From NCBI RefSeq assembly GCF_001442755.1, contig NZ_CP006367.1:558001-622000 (forward strand): a DNA stretch of 64,000 nucleotides, read 5' to 3'. The notes under the pieces are model-generated. The model saw nothing but the letters and a program-made list of their open reading frames with translations, was not told where the DNA came from and ran no database searches. This stretch comes from Aureimonas sp. AU20. Lineage in GTDB: Bacteria; Pseudomonadota; Alphaproteobacteria; Rhizobiales; Rhizobiaceae. Shown piece by piece: positions 51,949-60,310 of this stretch (position 1 is the stretch's first letter; each line of letters opens with the position of its first letter). The position numbers and the translations under genes were made by a program.

Positions 51949-52746
51949 GGGACGGCTCGGCAACTCGGTCGGGCCGGGGTTTTGGCGACGCCGCTCTACG
52001 GCGAGCCGTGCCGCGCGACGAAGACAAAGCTGCACCAGCACTGCGGGGATTCGCTCATCCGTATGGGCCGCCTCCAATCCTCGCCAACTCGCCATCCAAG
52101 CTGGTCGCTGGGCCTATCGGGCCATCGTCCGGCAGGTTTGCTCGCTGCGTTGTCGAACAGTCTCTGAGGCCACCTTGCAAGGCCATGGGGTAGGCTAACC
52201 GGGTCCTTTCGCCGTCGACTATGCCGCGAATGCTTGCCCCAGCCGTCCGCATCGCCTGCGCACCGATCCGCGTCCCAAAAGAAAAGTCCATTGATCCTCC
52301 TCTCTGGAGGTTTCATCAGGCACTCCAGGCCAAGACTCCGGCGCCGGGCCGCCTGGATCTCGCCGCTGCCCGCGATCAATCGGTAAGGAACGCGCTGGCG
52401 CGCAGGCCCGCTAATGGGCCGCCCGGCGCCCGCCTTTGGTCTGAGGTGGACCCGGACCCTTTGACCGCTCAGACGTACGGTCCGGCGAAACTCGTAGCTG
52501 ATGGCGGTGCGCTTCCCGGCTACAGCCCTGCCGCCGCTATAATTGTCTGCTGCCGGCTCTCCGATGGGCTGATCCTCTTCTCGTGCCCCTCGACCCTGCG
52601 TTCGGGCCACGCCGCCGCGATCCGCCCCGGCGCCGCAAACCTCCCTTAAAATTTATTTGCGACCCCCCTGCATCCGCCGGCCCCCGGCCGCTCGTAGCTG
52701 ATCCCGACCCGCCCAGCCGTGGTGGGAGCCACCCAGGGAGAGTCCC
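51949..52746. other. Long intergenic region between the anti-sigma and fasciclin genes
   Basis: About 800 bases without a convincing gene. It contains the 12-base direct repeat CTCGTAGCTGAT at 52491-52502 and 52691-52702 (exactly 200 bases apart, the second 45 bases before the fasciclin start). An AT-rich patch sits near 52647-52661. The stretch at 52226-52290 (GCATCGCCTGCG, CAAAAGAAAAGTCC) may be a much-diverged relative of repeat family 1. The fasciclin promoter must lie here; I could not match a known ECF -35/-10 pair. Confidence 0.5.
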
Positions 52747-53322
52747 ATGCTTCGCCAGTCCTTCGCCGCCCTTCTCGTCGCCGGTTCGCTCGCTGCCTCG
52801 GGCGCGGCCTTCGCCCAGTCGCCCGTCATGGTCGGCGGCGCGCCGATGTATGCCAACAAGACCATCGCCCAGAACGCCCCCGAGGCGCCGAACCTCACCA
52901 CGCTGGTCGCCGCCGTGAAGGCCGCCGGCCTCGTCGATACGCTGGCCTCCAAGGGCCCCTTCACCGTCTTCGCCCCCACCGACGCCGCCTTCGCCAAGCT
53001 GCCCAAGGGCACCGTGGAAACGCTGGTGAAGCCGGAGAACAAGCCGACCCTCACCAAGATCCTGACCTACCACGTGGTCGCCGGCGACTATTCGGCCGAG
53101 CGCCTGATGCGCGAGGCCCGCCGCAACAAGGGCGAGGTGCATCTCAAGACCGTCGAGGGCGAGCCGCTGACGGTGAAGATGATGGGCAAGAAGCTCGTCG
53201 TGATCGACCGCACCGGCAAGGCCGCGACCATCCAGACCGCCGACGTCAAGCAGTCCAACGGCGTGGTGCACGTGATCGGCTCCGTGCTCATGCCCAAGAT
53301 GAAGCCCGCCAAGATGGGCTGA
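52747..53322 (+). CDS. Secreted fasciclin (FAS1) domain protein
   Basis: 191 residues. Signal peptide (MLRQSFAALLVAGSLAASGA, cleavage after AFA), a short spacer (PVMVGGAPMYANKTIAQNAP), then one FAS1 domain: NLTTLVAAVKAAGLVDTLAS, FTVFAPTDAAFAKLPKGTVE, the H-box ILTYHVVAGDYSAERL, and the closing VVHVIGSVLMPK. FAS1 proteins mediate adhesion or surface interactions. Position after an ECF sigma/RskA pair suggests it is a target of that sigma factor. GGGAGAG ribosome site. Confidence 0.92.
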   Translation: MLRQSFAALLVAGSLAASGAAFAQSPVMVGGAPMYANKTIAQNAPEAPNLTTLVAAVKAAGLVDTLASKGPFTVFAPTDAAFAKLPKGTVETLVKPENKPTLTKILTYHVVAGDYSAERLMREARRNKGEVHLKTVEGEPLTVKMMGKKLVVIDRTGKAATIQTADVKQSNGVVHVIGSVLMPKMKPAKMG

Positions 53323-53349
53323 TCGCCCGTCGCATAAGCTTGGCTCTCG

Positions 53350-53379
53350 AAGGCCCGGACGCCATGCGTCCGGGCCTTT
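53350..53379 (+). terminator. Terminator of the fasciclin gene
   Basis: AAGGCCCGGACGC pairs with GCGTCCGGGCCTT around CAT, ending in TTT, 27 bases after the stop. Confidence 0.88.
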
Positions 53380-53414
53380 CGCTTGGGAGCGTGGCGACGA
53401 AGCTAGGTTTTCGA

Positions 53415-53520
53415 GCTAGAGCATTTCCAGGCAAGGCGGACACGCTTTGCCGTCGGACAATGCGCCAAATCGAAGAGCTAGAGCCTGTCCGGTGACCTGA
53501 ATTCACCGGACAGGCTCTAG
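53415..53520. repeat. Rhizobial-type intergenic repeat with an 18-bp hairpin
   Basis: The left part (53415-53484) begins GCTAGAGCATTTCCAGGCAA and ends GAAGAGCTAGAGC, closely resembling a short interspersed repeat common in Rhizobiales genomes. It runs into a perfect palindrome: CTAGAGCCTGTCCGGTGA (53478-53495) and its complement (53503-53520) around a 7-base loop. Could act as a transcript-stabilising or terminating hairpin. Identification as a known repeat type is from memory. Confidence 0.65.
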
Positions 53521-53549
53521 AGAGGGCGCCGGAGGCCCCGTCTGCGCGC

Positions 53550-53708
53550 ATGAACAAGCTCTTTTCCTTTCTCGTGATCCTGGTGATGGCCTTCCACATC
53601 TGGCGCCCGCTCGGCCTGCCGGGCCTGCGCAGGCGCGGCGATTTCTGGAAGATCGCCATCGCCGCCATGATCCTTTTCGGCCTCGACGTGGTTCTGCGCG
53701 GGCACTGA
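53550..53708 (+). CDS. 52-residue small membrane protein
   Basis: Reads MNKLFSFLVILVMAFHIWRP, then LGLPGLRRRGDFWKIAIAAM and ILFGLDVVLRGH. Two hydrophobic segments (3-18 and 34-48) are separated by a basic loop LPGLRRRGDFW, so both ends are probably on the same side of the inner membrane. I believe similar small proteins of the LPGLRRR-D-W-K type exist in related genomes, but I cannot name a family. It lies 30 bases after the repeat hairpin and upstream of murA in the same direction. No strong ribosome site. Confidence 0.6.
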   Translation: MNKLFSFLVILVMAFHIWRPLGLPGLRRRGDFWKIAIAAMILFGLDVVLRGH

Positions 53709-53884
53709 CCTTCGCCTTCAAAAGAGCGTGGTGCGCTGCGAAAGGCTCTTGCGGCGGGGGCGCGGGGGCGAATCGCAAAGCAGGCTGACGGATTTGCCCC
53801 GCGAGGTCGGCTCGTGTAGAGCAGCGGCCTTCGACCGCCCGTCGGCTTGCCGGCGCGTCGTCACATCGGTTCGAAGGGCTTTTC

Positions 53885-55174
53885 ATGGATCGGATTCGCA
53901 TTCGCGGCGGCAACGCCCTCAACGGCACGATCGCGATTTCGGGCGCCAAGAACGCCGCCCTGCCGCTGATGATCGCCTCACTTCTGACGGACGACACGCT
54001 GACGCTGGAGAACGTGCCGCATCTGGCCGACGTCGAACAGCTGATCCGCATTCTCGGCAATCACGGCGTCGACTATTCCGTGTCGGGCAAGCGCCTCGCG
54101 ACGACCGTGGGCTCGGGCCGCACCATCCATTTCAACGCCCGCACCATCGTCGACACCACCGCGCCCTACGAGCTCGTCTCCAAGATGCGCGCCAGCTTCT
54201 GGGTGATCGGGCCGCTTCTGGCGCGCATGCGCCGCGCCCGCGTTTCGCTGCCGGGCGGCTGCGCCATCGGCACGCGGCCGGTGGACCTCTTCATCGACGG
54301 CCTGCGCGCGCTCGGCGCCCAGATCGAGATCGACGCGGGCTATGTCATCGCCGAGGCGCCCAAGGGCCTGATCGGCACGCGCTTCACCTTCCCCAAGGTC
54401 TCGGTCGGCGCGACGCACGTCCTGATGATGGCGGCCTCGCTCGCCAAGGGCGAGACGATCCTGGAAAACGCCGCGCGCGAGCCCGAGGTTCAGGACCTCG
54501 CTGCCTGCCTGAACGCCATGGGCGCGCGCATTTCCGGCGCCGGCACGTCGACCATCACGATCGAGGGCGTCGAGGCTCTGTCGGGCGCGCGCCACCGCGT
54601 CCTGCCCGACCGGATCGAGACCGGCACCTATGCCATGGCGGTCGCCATGACCGGCGGCGACGTGACGCTGGAGGGCACGCATGGCGACCTGCTGCGCACC
54701 GCGCTGACCGCGCTGGGCGACGCGGGCGCCGAGATCACCGACGTTCCGAACGGCATCCGCATCCGGCGCAACGGCAACGGCATCCGCCCGGTGGACGTGG
54801 TGACCGACCCGTTCCCCGGCTTCCCGACCGATCTCCAGGCGCAGTTCATGGCGCTGATGACGCGCGCCGACGGCGTGTCGCACATCACCGAGACGATCTT
54901 CGAGAACCGCTTCATGCACGTGCAGGAGTTGGCGCGGCTCGGCGCCAAGATCTCGCTGTCGGGCCAGATGGCGCGCATCGAGGGCGTGCCGCGCCTCGCC
55001 GGCGCGCCCGTCATGGCGACCGACCTTCGCGCCTCCGTCTCGCTGGTCATCGGCGGTCTGGCAGCCGAGGGCGAGACCACGGTGAACCGCGTCTACCATC
55101 TCGACCGGGGCTTCGAGCGGCTGGAGGAAAAGCTCGGCGCCTGCGGTGCCGAGGTCGAGCGCATCTCGTCCTGA
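53885..55174 (+). CDS. murA: UDP-N-acetylglucosamine 1-carboxyvinyltransferase
   Basis: 429 residues. First committed step of peptidoglycan synthesis: transfers enolpyruvate from PEP to UDP-GlcNAc in the cytoplasm. Visible: [16 protein letters not shown] (including the essential Lys22), the active-site loop [13 protein letters not shown] with Cys126, which is the fosfomycin target in sensitive enzymes, and the C-terminal [15 protein letters not shown]. Followed 243 bases later by infA. The gap starts with an imperfect 20-21 bp tandem repeat (GATCCCGATC units, 55174-55227). Confidence 0.96.
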   Translation: MDRIRIRGGNALNGTIAISGAKNAALPLMIASLLTDDTLTLENVPHLADVEQLIRILGNHGVDYSVSGKRLATTVGSGRTIHFNARTIVDTTAPYELVSKMRASFWVIGPLLARMRRARVSLPGGCAIGTRPVDLFIDGLRALGAQIEIDAGYVIAEAPKGLIGTRFTFPKVSVGATHVLMMAASLAKGETILENAAREPEVQDLAACLNAMGARISGAGTSTITIEGVEALSGARHRVLPDRIETGTYAMAVAMTGGDVTLEGTHGDLLRTALTALGDAGAEITDVPNGIRIRRNGNGIRPVDVVTDPFPGFPTDLQAQFMALMTRADGVSHITETIFENRFMHVQELARLGAKISLSGQMARIEGVPRLAGAPVMATDLRASVSLVIGGLAAEGETTVNRVYHLDRGFERLEEKLGACGAEVERISS

Positions 55175-55417
55175 TCCCGATCGCGGCGCCCGCGATCCCG
55201 ATCACGGTGCCCACGATCCCGGCTCCGCGTGCCCTCAAGGGCGCCGGAGCGACGGCTCTTCAACGCCCGCGTCCGTCGGAAGTGCTTGCTTTTTGCCGGC
55301 CGAAGACCGATCTAGGGCCGAATTCACCGATCAGACCTGCCGAAGGCGGGCCGTATCCTTTTTCAAAGGGGCGGGGTCCGATCCCGCTGCCCCGCTTATC
55401 CGAAGGTCAGAAGACGC

Positions 55418-55636
55418 ATGGCGAAAGAAGAAGTTCTCGAGTTTCCGGGAGTCGTCGTCGAACTCCTGCCGAACGCGACGTTCCGCATCAAGCTCGAGAA
55501 CGACCATGAGATCATCGCGCACACCGCGGGTCGCATGCGAAAGAACCGCATCCGCGTGCTCACCGGCGACAAGGTGCTCGTGGAAATGACGCCCTACGAC
55601 CTGTCGAAGGGCCGTATCACCTACCGCTTCAAGTAA
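55418..55636 (+). CDS. infA: Translation initiation factor IF-1
   Basis: 72 residues, exact family length, S1/OB fold: [48 protein letters not shown], ending GRITYRFK. Binds the ribosomal A site during initiation. Maf follows 12 bases later, so infA-maf-yacG form one transcript, an arrangement common in Rhizobiales. Confidence 0.97.
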   Translation: MAKEEVLEFPGVVVELLPNATFRIKLENDHEIIAHTAGRMRKNRIRVLTGDKVLVEMTPYDLSKGRITYRFK

Positions 55637-55648
55637 GGTCAGGCCGCG

Positions 55649-56275
55649 ATGAAGCCGCCGAGCGCCCTCGTTCTGGCGTCCGCTTCGCCGCGCCGTCTGG
55701 AACTCCTCCAGCAGGTGGGGATCGAGCCCGAGCGGCTCCTTCCGGCCGACGTGGACGAGACCCCCGAGCGATCCGAGCATCCCCGCCATCTCGCCAAGCG
55801 TCTGGCGCGCCTCAAGGCCCTGAAGGCCTTCGATGCGTTGAAGGGACGTGGCGAGACGCAGGGCCGCTTCACGCTCGGCGCCGACACGGTGGTCGCGGTC
55901 GGCCGGCAGATTCTGCCCAAGGCCGAGATCGAGGCCGAGGCGGTGGAGTCCCTGCGCCTTCTCTCGGGCCGCACACACCGCGTCTTCACCGGCGTCTGCG
56001 TCGTTTCCCCCAACGGCCGGGTGCGCGAAAAGCTGTCGGAAACGCGGGTGCGCTTCAAGCGCCTGTCGCGCGAGGATCTCGGCCGCTACATCGACTCGGG
56101 CGAGTGGCAGGGCAAGGCCGGAGGCTATGCCATCCAGGGGCTGGCCGGCGGCTTCGTGGTCCGGCTCATCGGTTCCTATACCGGCGTCGTCGGCCTGCCG
56201 CTCTACGAGACCCTGGCCCTTCTGCAGGGCGAGGGCTTCGTGATGCCGCCGCTGGACGCAGGCCTGCCGGCATGA
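55649..56275 (+). CDS. maf: Maf-like nucleoside triphosphate pyrophosphatase
   Basis: 208 residues. Signature [20 protein letters not shown], catalytic [14 protein letters not shown], the R-T-H-R-V-F-T-G-V segment and [21 protein letters not shown]. Maf proteins hydrolyse non-canonical or modified NTPs to monophosphates. The stop overlaps the yacG start (ATGA). Confidence 0.93.
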   Translation: MKPPSALVLASASPRRLELLQQVGIEPERLLPADVDETPERSEHPRHLAKRLARLKALKAFDALKGRGETQGRFTLGADTVVAVGRQILPKAEIEAEAVESLRLLSGRTHRVFTGVCVVSPNGRVREKLSETRVRFKRLSREDLGRYIDSGEWQGKAGGYAIQGLAGGFVVRLIGSYTGVVGLPLYETLALLQGEGFVMPPLDAGLPA

Positions 56276-56484
56276 GCGCGTCGGTGACGCCGCTGCGCCC
56301 GCGCCGCAAGTGCCCGGAATGCAGCCGCCCTTCCTCGCAGACCGACTTCCCCTTCTGCTCGCCGCGCTGCAAGGCGGTGGACCTCAACCGCTGGCTCTCG
56401 GGCTCCTACGTCATCCCAGGCTCGGCCGACGAACCCGACACGTCCGCCGACGGCAGCGGCAGCGGCGGCGGCGAGGAGCGCTAA
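56272..56484 (+). CDS. yacG: DNA gyrase inhibitor YacG (zinc protein)
   Basis: 70 residues. Four zinc cysteines: CPEC and, after [22 protein letters not shown], which is the YacG signature. A Ser/Gly/Asp-rich tail follows. YacG binds GyrB and inhibits supercoiling in E. coli; the same role is presumed here. Translationally coupled to maf. Confidence 0.92.
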   Translation: MSASVTPLRPRRKCPECSRPSSQTDFPFCSPRCKAVDLNRWLSGSYVIPGSADEPDTSADGSGSGGGEER

Positions 56485-56507
56485 GGCGCAAAGGCAGGGC
56501 TGGCGAG

Positions 56508-57047
56508 ATGCGCGACTCCCGCGATGACGAGCCGCCTCTCGTTCGCGTCTATCGCGGCTTCCATTCGCATTGGCCCGGCCCACACCCCGCCTCTGCGCCG
56601 GGCGGCGCTTCGCGGAGGCCCATCTACGGCATCGCCTTATGTCTGATCTGGTTCGCCGCCCTAGCTGGGCTCGCGGCCTTCGTGCTGCTCGGCCGGCAGG
56701 AGGGTGCAGTGAGCCTGCGCGAGACGGCGGACTATCGCTGCCTCGATCGAGCGGGAGAGCGAGCCCCTTTCGTGACGTGGAAGCGCTTTCGCCTTGGCGC
56801 CTCAAGCACCCCCTTCTTCGCCGCCACCTTGCGCGAGCGCCCCAGAACAAACTGCATCGGCGACGGGGACGCAGTCACCTATATCCAGCTGCCGATGCCG
56901 CCGGACGGCGAACTCTCCTTGCTTCGCATCGCGGGCGATGGCGTGCGGGTCGAGCCGCGGGGCGGCGCGTGGTTCGATGTGCTGGGCAAGGAGGGAGCGA
57001 TCCGCGACCGCAACGATCGCGGAGGCTATGTCCTCGCCTCGCCCTGA
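56508..57047 (+). CDS. Hypothetical membrane-anchored protein
   Basis: 179 residues. A basic N-terminus (about 45 residues) is followed by one strong membrane helix (IYGIALCLIWFAALAGLAAFVLLG) and a roughly 110-residue extracytoplasmic domain with two Cys (YRCLDRAGERAPF and RTNCIGDGD), which could form a disulfide. I do not recognise the family. It starts 23 bases after yacG in the same direction and may be part of that transcript. Lower GC than its neighbours is not evident. Confidence 0.65.
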   Translation: MRDSRDDEPPLVRVYRGFHSHWPGPHPASAPGGASRRPIYGIALCLIWFAALAGLAAFVLLGRQEGAVSLRETADYRCLDRAGERAPFVTWKRFRLGASSTPFFAATLRERPRTNCIGDGDAVTYIQLPMPPDGELSLLRIAGDGVRVEPRGGAWFDVLGKEGAIRDRNDRGGYVLASP

Positions 57048-57133
57048 CGCATGAGGGCTGCGACGGCGCTCGTGGACATCTCCTATCCGAGAGGCGAAAT
57101 GTCGAGGCATCGACCCACCATGGAAAGCCTCGC

Positions 57134-57478
57134 ATGACCCGCCTCATAGAAACGCTGCTCTATCGTTTGAAGCCGGGAACGGGCCGCGAGTTCGATCGGA
57201 TCATGCACGAGATCAGCGTGCCGCTGCATCGCCGGCATGGCATGGATGTCGTCGCCTATGGCCAGTCGCTGCACGACCCCGACGCCTATGTCCTGATCCG
57301 GGCCTATCGCAGCCTCGATCACCTGCGGGATTCGCAGGACGCGTTCTACCTCAGCGAGGACTGGCGAGAGGGCCCGCGCAGCGCCATCGTCGAGCGGATC
57401 GAAGCGAGCTTGAAGGCCGTCTCGGAACTCCCGGCGGCGAGCGTGGACGCCCTTCGCGGGATACGTCAGCCCGCCTAA
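57134..57478 (+). CDS. NIPSNAP-like small protein (dimeric alpha-beta barrel fold)
   Basis: 114 residues: MTRLIETLLYRLKPGTGREF, DRIMHEISVPLHRRHGMDVV, AYGQSLHDPDAYVLIRAYRS, then LDHLRDSQDAFYLSEDWREG. The alternating pattern and the length fit NIPSNAP-type ferredoxin-like barrel proteins; the function of bacterial members is unknown. Weak ribosome site; start is the first good ATG. Confidence 0.75.
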   Translation: MTRLIETLLYRLKPGTGREFDRIMHEISVPLHRRHGMDVVAYGQSLHDPDAYVLIRAYRSLDHLRDSQDAFYLSEDWREGPRSAIVERIEASLKAVSELPAASVDALRGIRQPA

Positions 57479-57501
57479 GCGGTGGCTCAGGCCCCTCCGC
57501 C

Positions 57502-58116
57502 CTATTTGTCCACCGCGCTGACCAACGGCTCGGAATCGCGCTCGATCGAGACCCAGCGGCCGGGGTTTTCCACCTGCTGGCGCTTGATGAAGCGGTAGCC
57601 GACCTCGCCCCAGGGGCGCACGCGCCAGTCGAGATTGTCGAGCACGAAGTCGCCGGACTGGGTGCGTAGGGTCAGCACGGCGTGGCCGGTGCCGTCGGGC
57701 TTGCGCACGACGGTCATCAAGAGGTCGCCGAGCGGCACGCCGGCCTCGTGCAGCCGGCGGCGCTTTTCCAGCGCGTAGTCCTCGCAGTCGCCCTTCCCGG
57801 AGGTGGGATAGGACCAGAACTCCTCGGTGCCGTAGGTCGCCTGGTCGGAGGCGGGGGTGACTTCGGAGTTCACGTCCGTGTTGACCTGCGCCACGAGCAG
57901 TTTCAGCTTCATGTCGAGAACGGCCGGCGCTGCGGGGAGGCCCGGAAGCGGCCAGCACTCGGCCGGCAGGCGCAGGCAGAAGTCGCGATGCCCGAAAGGC
58001 TGGAGGGTCGGATCGCCGAGCGGCATGAAGGCGTCCGCCGCCGATGCGCTTCCGCCAAGAAGCGCCGAAAAAAGGCAAAGCGAAGCCGTTGCGCCAAACA
58101 CGCGCCGAACCATCAT
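57502..58116 (-). CDS. Bacterial transglutaminase-like cysteine proteinase (BTLCP, DUF920)
   Basis: 204 residues. Signal peptide ending SASA-AD near residue 27, then the papain-like triad: C111 in SGKGDCEDYALEKRRRL, H145 in GTGHAVLTLRT and D160 in FVLDNLDW. BTLCP proteins are periplasmic proteases; the best-known member is LapG, which cleaves adhesins when not held by LapD. No lapD-like gene is in the window, so the substrate is open. Convergent with the NIPSNAP-like gene, 23 bases apart. Confidence 0.92.
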   Translation of the reverse strand: MMVRRVFGATASLCLFSALLGGSASAADAFMPLGDPTLQPFGHRDFCLRLPAECWPLPGLPAAPAVLDMKLKLLVAQVNTDVNSEVTPASDQATYGTEEFWSYPTSGKGDCEDYALEKRRRLHEAGVPLGDLLMTVVRKPDGTGHAVLTLRTQSGDFVLDNLDWRVRPWGEVGYRFIKRQQVENPGRWVSIERDSEPLVSAVDK

Positions 58117-58389
58117 CGCGATCTCCGTCTTCGGACAGGCCCGTTCCCTGATCCATCCGCATCGTGTGTGCGGCGCGAAACGCTGTCAATCGGCAGAACC
58201 GGGCCACCAAGCTGGTGTCCGCCCCCTTATAGGGCGGAGAGTGGCGAAACGGCGGCGCAAGATGGGGCGGGGAGTTGTTCGGGCAAGGTCTATGTCGCGA
58301 GAAAATCGATGATTTTCGCGAGGCAACCCGCGTGCAACAGGGTCTGTGTTAAAAACGTCACGTTGGCGGGAGAACCGAACGGAGCTGTC

Positions 58390-59190
58390 TCAAGACTGCC
58401 CTTGTCCGATCATCTCCGCAACCGCCCGTTCCATTCGGCGCAGGTCTCCCTCGCGCGACAGGCGATGGTCGCCGCCGGGAACGAGGGTGAGCGCGACGCC
58501 CTCGCCTGGCAGGTGGGTGACGAGCTCCAGCGCGTGGGTGTGCGGCACGTCGGGGTCCGCCATGCCTTGGAGGATGTGGACGGGGCAGCCCGTGCGGATC
58601 GGCCCGGTCATGACGCTCGCCCGCCGCCCGTCCTCGATCAGCGCCCTTGTGTAGACGGTGGGGCGCGGGTCGTAGGGCGAGGGCTCGGCCAGGAAGCCCT
58701 CGGCCTCGATCGTGGCGCGCTGCGCCGCGCTGAGGCGCGGCTCCAGAAGGCGCGAGGTGAAGTCGGGGGCCGGCGCAAGCAGGACGAGGCCGGCGATGCG
58801 GCCCGTCTTCCCTCCCGCGTTGGTCTCGCTCCAGGCCTGCGCGAGGCGAAGCGCGATCCAGGCGCCCATGGAGGAGCCGACCAAGACGAGCGGGCCGTCC
58901 GGTGCCAGGGCGTCGATCGCGGCCTCGGCGTCCCGCGTCCAGGAGGAGATCGTGCCGTCCTCGAAGCGCCCGCCCGATTCGCCATGGCCGGAATAGTCGA
59001 AGCGCAGGAAGGCGTGGCCCTCGCGCGCGGCTTGGTCCGACAGGCGCTCGGCCTTGGTGCCGCGCATGTCGGAGCGAAAGCCGCCAAGCCAGACCACGGT
59101 CGGCGCCCGGCCCGCGACATGGAGCGCGGCAAGGCTGTGGTCGCCGCCGGGGGCGGGGAAGCGGATCGGCGAAGCGGGCTGAAGGGTCAC
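58390..59190 (-). CDS. Alpha/beta hydrolase (peptidase S9/serine aminopeptidase-like)
   Basis: 266 residues from the GTG at 59190, chosen because GAGGAGA lies 7 bases upstream. Nucleophile S107 in VLVGSSMGAWIAL, oxyanion region WLGGFRSDMRGTKAE, FDYSGHGESGG, acid residue in LQGMADPDVPHTHALELV and catalytic His in LVPGGDHRLSREGDLRRM. A palmitoyl-protein thioesterase ABHD10-like or carboxylesterase function is likely; no specific substrate can be read. It lies divergent from infC. Confidence 0.88.
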   Translation of the reverse strand: MTLQPASPIRFPAPGGDHSLAALHVAGRAPTVVWLGGFRSDMRGTKAERLSDQAAREGHAFLRFDYSGHGESGGRFEDGTISSWTRDAEAAIDALAPDGPLVLVGSSMGAWIALRLAQAWSETNAGGKTGRIAGLVLLAPAPDFTSRLLEPRLSAAQRATIEAEGFLAEPSPYDPRPTVYTRALIEDGRRASVMTGPIRTGCPVHILQGMADPDVPHTHALELVTHLPGEGVALTLVPGGDHRLSREGDLRRMERAVAEMIGQGQS

Positions 59191-59653
59191 GGCGGTATCT
59201 CCTCGAACGGGCTCCGCGCGAGGAGTAGAGGCTCGGGACCATGGCGTCCAGACCGGGCGCCGTTTCCAATCCTTGGCGGGGGCGCGCTCCTGTTGGAAGA
59301 CGCGGCGGGGGCGAGCCCCGTCGCCCTTTCCTCCGCCGCGCCGGGGCGAGATGCGTGGCTCAAGCAGCGATCTGGACACCCACCAATCTTCTCCGACGAG
59401 CCCTGGTCTTGGCGGTTCTCGGCCTCTCGCGAAGGTTGCGCGATCCCCCGCGCGTTCCGCGTCGCCGCGTCCCCGAACGGGGCCTTCGGGAAAAATTGCG
59501 GCAACTCGCGTGAAATTGTGAGCCCATCGTGTTATATGAAGGGCGAAGACCTCGGATCGAGGGCAGTGTCCGCCTTCCCGGCGGAGCGGCCGCTCGTTCG
59601 AGGCGTTTGTTTCAAGACTACGCCTATGTCGTCAACAGCGGGAGTGAACGACC
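59191..59653. other. Divergent region between the hydrolase and infC, including the infC leader
   Basis: 460 bases. Near 59510-59540 GTGAAA, 17 bases and TATATG form a possible infC promoter, leaving a leader of about 110 bases. Otherwise I see no gene or repeat. Confidence 0.4.
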
Positions 59654-60193
59654 ATTCGCAGACCATTTCGTGCGCCGCCGACCCAGAAGGAAGGGCCGCG
59701 CTCCAACCGGGAAATCCGGGTTCCCCAGATCCAGCTGATCGACGCTGAGGGGCAGAACCGGGGTGTCATCAATACGGCGGAAGCCATGACACTGGCTGAA
59801 GAGGCCGGCCTCGATCTCGTCGAGATCGTTCCGACCGCGAGCCCGCCGGTTTGCAAGATCCTCGACCTCGGCAAGCTGAAATACGAGGGCCAGAAAAAGG
59901 CCGCCGAAGCGCGTCGTCGCCAGAAGGTCATCGAGGTCAAAGAGATCAAGATGCGCCCGAACATCGACGATCACGACTACGAGACCAAGATGAAGGCGGT
60001 TCGCCGCTTCTTCGACGAAGGCGACAAGGTCAAGGTGACGTTGCGCTTCCGTGGTCGCGAGATGGCGCACCAGGAACTCGGCATGAAGCTTCTCATGCGC
60101 GTTCGCGACGAGACCGCCGAAATCTCCAAGGTGGAAGCCGAGCCCAAGCTCGAAGGCCGCCAGATGATGATGGTGCTGGCGCCGCGCGGCTGA
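59654..60193 (+). CDS. infC: Translation initiation factor IF-3 (AUU start codon)
   Basis: 179 residues if translated from ATT at 59654, giving [40 protein letters not shown] and so on; the N-terminal domain [17 protein letters not shown] is essential, and it lies upstream of the first ATG at 59786, which would truncate the protein by 44 residues. GGGAG lies 8 bases before the ATT. The C-terminal domain ([33 protein letters not shown]) is complete. In E. coli infC also starts with AUU, letting IF-3 repress its own synthesis; the same autoregulation is likely here. Confidence 0.95.
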   Translation: MRRPFRAPPTQKEGPRSNREIRVPQIQLIDAEGQNRGVINTAEAMTLAEEAGLDLVEIVPTASPPVCKILDLGKLKYEGQKKAAEARRRQKVIEVKEIKMRPNIDDHDYETKMKAVRRFFDEGDKVKVTLRFRGREMAHQELGMKLLMRVRDETAEISKVEAEPKLEGRQMMMVLAPRG

Positions 60194-60216
60194 ACTCAGC
60201 TGCATCGCCTGACAAC

Positions 60217-60243
60217 AAAAAGGGCGGCTTCGGCCGCCTTTTT
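60217..60243 (+). terminator. Terminator of infC
   Basis: AAAAAGGGCGGC-TTCG-GCCGCCTTTTT: a UUCG tetraloop hairpin with a T-run, 24 bases after the stop. Confidence 0.95.
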
Positions 60244-60294
60244 CATGCGCGTCGTTTGGGTGAAACGCTGACGGGCCAAGGATAGGTGCCCCAG

Positions 60295-60310
60295 TGTTTC
60301 ACGTGAAATC
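60295..60310. promoter_or_regulatory. parS-like palindrome
   Basis: TGTTTCACGTGAAATC matches the ParB binding site parS (TGTTTCACGTGAAACA) at 14 of 16 positions, including the perfect 12-base core TTTCACGTGAAA. It lies in the 117-base gap between infC and the methyltransferase stop codon. No other CACGTG in the window looks like parS. Confidence 0.55.

Noticed and set aside
52226..52290. Possible third copy of repeat family 1
   Set aside because: Shares only short blocks (GCATCGCCTGCG, CCAAAAGAAAAGTCC) with copies A and B and has no convincing inverted ends; noted but not annotated.
52221..52649. Open frames (142 and 204 codons) in the gap before the fasciclin gene
   Set aside because: No ribosome sites, no recognisable motifs, and arginine/proline-rich composition expected by chance at this GC content.
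59187..59504. 105-codon open frame on the minus strand upstream of the hydrolase
   Set aside because: It covers the promoter region of infC on the other strand, has no ribosome site and no hydrophobic or motif pattern.
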